Source of the DNA: Gammaproteobacteria bacterium
Lineage (GTDB): Bacteria; Pseudomonadota; Gammaproteobacteria; Pseudomonadales; Azotimanducaceae_A
Assembly: GCA_026713405.1 (NCBI GenBank)
Contig: JAPOON010000147.1
Span: forward strand, 1 to 8,478
Reading direction: 5' to 3'
Length of the DNA: 8,478 bases
The notes under the pieces: generated by a model
What the model was told of the DNA's origin: nothing
The model's input: the letters and a program-made list of their open reading frames with translations, nothing else
Database searches by the model: none
Program-made: the position numbers and the translations under genes
Part shown: piece after piece, positions 7,337-8,478 of the stretch
Layout: each line of letters begins with the position of its first letter
Numbering within the stretch: position 1 is the stretch's first letter

Positions 7337-8478
7337 ATGAACGGCGCACAATCCCTCCTCCAGACCCTTGTAGATGCAGGCGTGGAGGTGTGTTTCAGCA
7401 ATCCGGGAACCTCCGAGATGCACTTTGTCGCCGCCCTCGATCAGCAGGATGGGATGCGGGGCGTGCTGGGGCTTTTCGAAGGCGTCGTGACCGGGGCAGC
7501 GGACGGATACGCACGGATGGCCGGCAAGCCTGCATGCACCCTGCTGCACCTCGGCCCCGGGCTGGCCAATGGCCTGGCCAACCTGCACAACGCGCGGCGC
7601 GCCAATACACCCATGGTGAACATCGTGGGGGAGCATGCGACCTACCATCGGGCCATGGATGCGCCGCTGACCTCGAATATCGAAGGATTTGCGGCACCCG
7701 TCTCAGCCTGGGTGCGTGTCTCGGAGAGCGCCGAGGGTGTCGCCGCCGATGCCGCCGAGGCGGTTCGGGCGGCGGTCGGGCCGCCGGGGCGCATCGCCAC
7801 GCTGATCCTGCCCGCCGATACCGCCTGGAACGATGCATCGGGGCCGGCGCTGCCGCTGGCGGCGCCTGAGCCATCCATGCCGGCGGACGATGCTGTAGTC
7901 GATGCGGCTGCGGCGCTCGCGAGCGGCGAGTCCTGTCTGATGCTGCTTAACGGGCTCGGCGTCAGCGAAGCCGGTCTCGGTCTTGCCAGCCGCATTGCCC
8001 AGGCAACGGGCGCCAGAATCTTCGCCGATACGTTCATCGCCCGCATGCCGCGGGGCGCCGGACGCGTGGATGTCGGCCGCATTCCCTATTTCGCCGAGCA
8101 GGCCGAGGAAGTGCTGGCCGGCACCCGGCACCTGATTCTGGTCGACACCAAGGCCCCGGTGAGCTTTTTCGCCTATCCGGGCCGTGCCAGCGTTCTCACG
8201 CCCGAAGGATGCAGCGTGCACCAGCTCACGGTGCCGGGTGAAGATACTTTCGCGGCCCTGTCCGAACTGGCCGACCGTGTCGGCGCGTTGCGGCTGCAGC
8301 CCGTGGTGGGCGAACTCGAGCGGCCCGGCCTGCCCGGCGGCCCCATCGATCCGGACAAGGTGGCCCGGATCGTGGGCGCCCTGCTGCCCGAGCAGGCGAT
8401 CGTGGTCAATGAAGCGGCCACTTCCGGGCTCACCATGCCCGGGCATACCCGGTGCGCCGCGCCCCACGACTGGCTCGA
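7337..8478 (+). CDS. Thiamine-diphosphate enzyme, acetolactate-synthase/benzoylformate-decarboxylase-like (3' end beyond window)
   Basis: The first 380 codons of a ThDP-dependent enzyme; related proteins have roughly 510-560 residues, so about the last third is missing. The N-terminal pyrimidine-binding domain has NPGTSE at 22-27 and the ThDP-activating glutamate E48 in GLFEGVVTGAADGYARM. A middle domain spans about 190-330. The pyrophosphate domain begins near 345, with NEAATSG at 358-364. Such proteins are commonly labelled acetolactate synthase large subunit, but NPGTSE, the LLHLGPG stretch (H71) and NEAATS resemble benzoylformate decarboxylase (NPGSNE, H70, NESTST) more than true IlvB (YPGG, DVGQHQ). 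No small regulatory subunit gene is visible. I infer a 2-oxo-acid decarboxylase or carboligase of unknown substrate. The ATG at 7337 fits the family N-terminus but has only a weak GGGC as ribosome-binding site; an in-frame GTG at 7325 is the alternative. It is divergent from gor. Confidence 0.88.
   Translation, partial: MNGAQSLLQTLVDAGVEVCFSNPGTSEMHFVAALDQQDGMRGVLGLFEGVVTGAADGYARMAGKPACTLLHLGPGLANGLANLHNARRANTPMVNIVGEHATYHRAMDAPLTSNIEGFAAPVSAWVRVSESAEGVAADAAEAVRAAVGPPGRIATLILPADTAWNDASGPALPLAAPEPSMPADDAVVDAAAALASGESCLMLLNGLGVSEAGLGLASRIAQATGARIFADTFIARMPRGAGRVDVGRIPYFAEQAEEVLAGTRHLILVDTKAPVSFFAYPGRASVLTPEGCSVHQLTVPGEDTFAALSELADRVGALRLQPVVGELERPGLPGGPIDPDKVARIVGALLPEQAIVVNEAATSGLTMPGHTRCAAPHDWL

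Noticed and set aside
7234..7869. A 211-codon plus-strand frame starting in the divergent intergenic region.
   Set aside because: From 7337 onward it is out of phase with the clear ThDP enzyme frame, and its product is arginine-rich without a domain.
1..8478. Searched for a new defence, mobile or biosynthetic system.
   Set aside because: All genes belong to known housekeeping or metabolic families. There is no integrase, transposase, repeat array, tRNA or attachment site, and no clear composition break apart from the phosphatase leader.

Overview
The window is GC-rich, densely packed bacterial chromosome. Its gene content (long-form SppA, glutathione reductase, a sodium:alanine symporter with a periplasmic insert) suggests a proteobacterium, probably a gammaproteobacterium of marine or saline habitat. 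The phylum-level guess is an inference from gene families; no rRNA or other taxonomic marker is present. I see no mobile element, CRISPR array, tRNA or rRNA.

Layout. Positions 68-1858 (+) encode a 67K-type signal peptide peptidase SppA with both catalytic residues. It ends 12 bp from the end of a convergent gene. Four genes then lie on the minus strand, transcribed from right to left: gor (glutathione reductase, 7176-5824), a PF00245-type alkaline phosphatase (5827-4211, ATGA overlap with gor), an AGCS-family sodium:alanine symporter (4139-2475) and a small DUF1232/YkvA-like protein (2437-1871). Gaps of -4, 71 and 37 bp would allow one transcript, with a weak hairpin between the phosphatase and the symporter. 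After a 160-bp divergent intergenic region, the plus strand carries the first 380 codons of a thiamine-diphosphate enzyme (7337 to the window edge) of the type usually annotated as acetolactate synthase large subunit.

How the genes work together. The minus-strand set combines thiol redox housekeeping, extracytoplasmic phosphate release, amino-acid uptake and a small protein of unknown role. No shared pathway is evident, and the set looks like ordinary compact packing. I do not see a new defence, mobile or biosynthetic system. The points most worth a second look are the odd amino terminus of the alkaline phosphatase coupled to gor, the roughly 110-residue beta-rich insert with an internal repeat in the symporter, and the mixed active-site signature of the ThDP enzyme.
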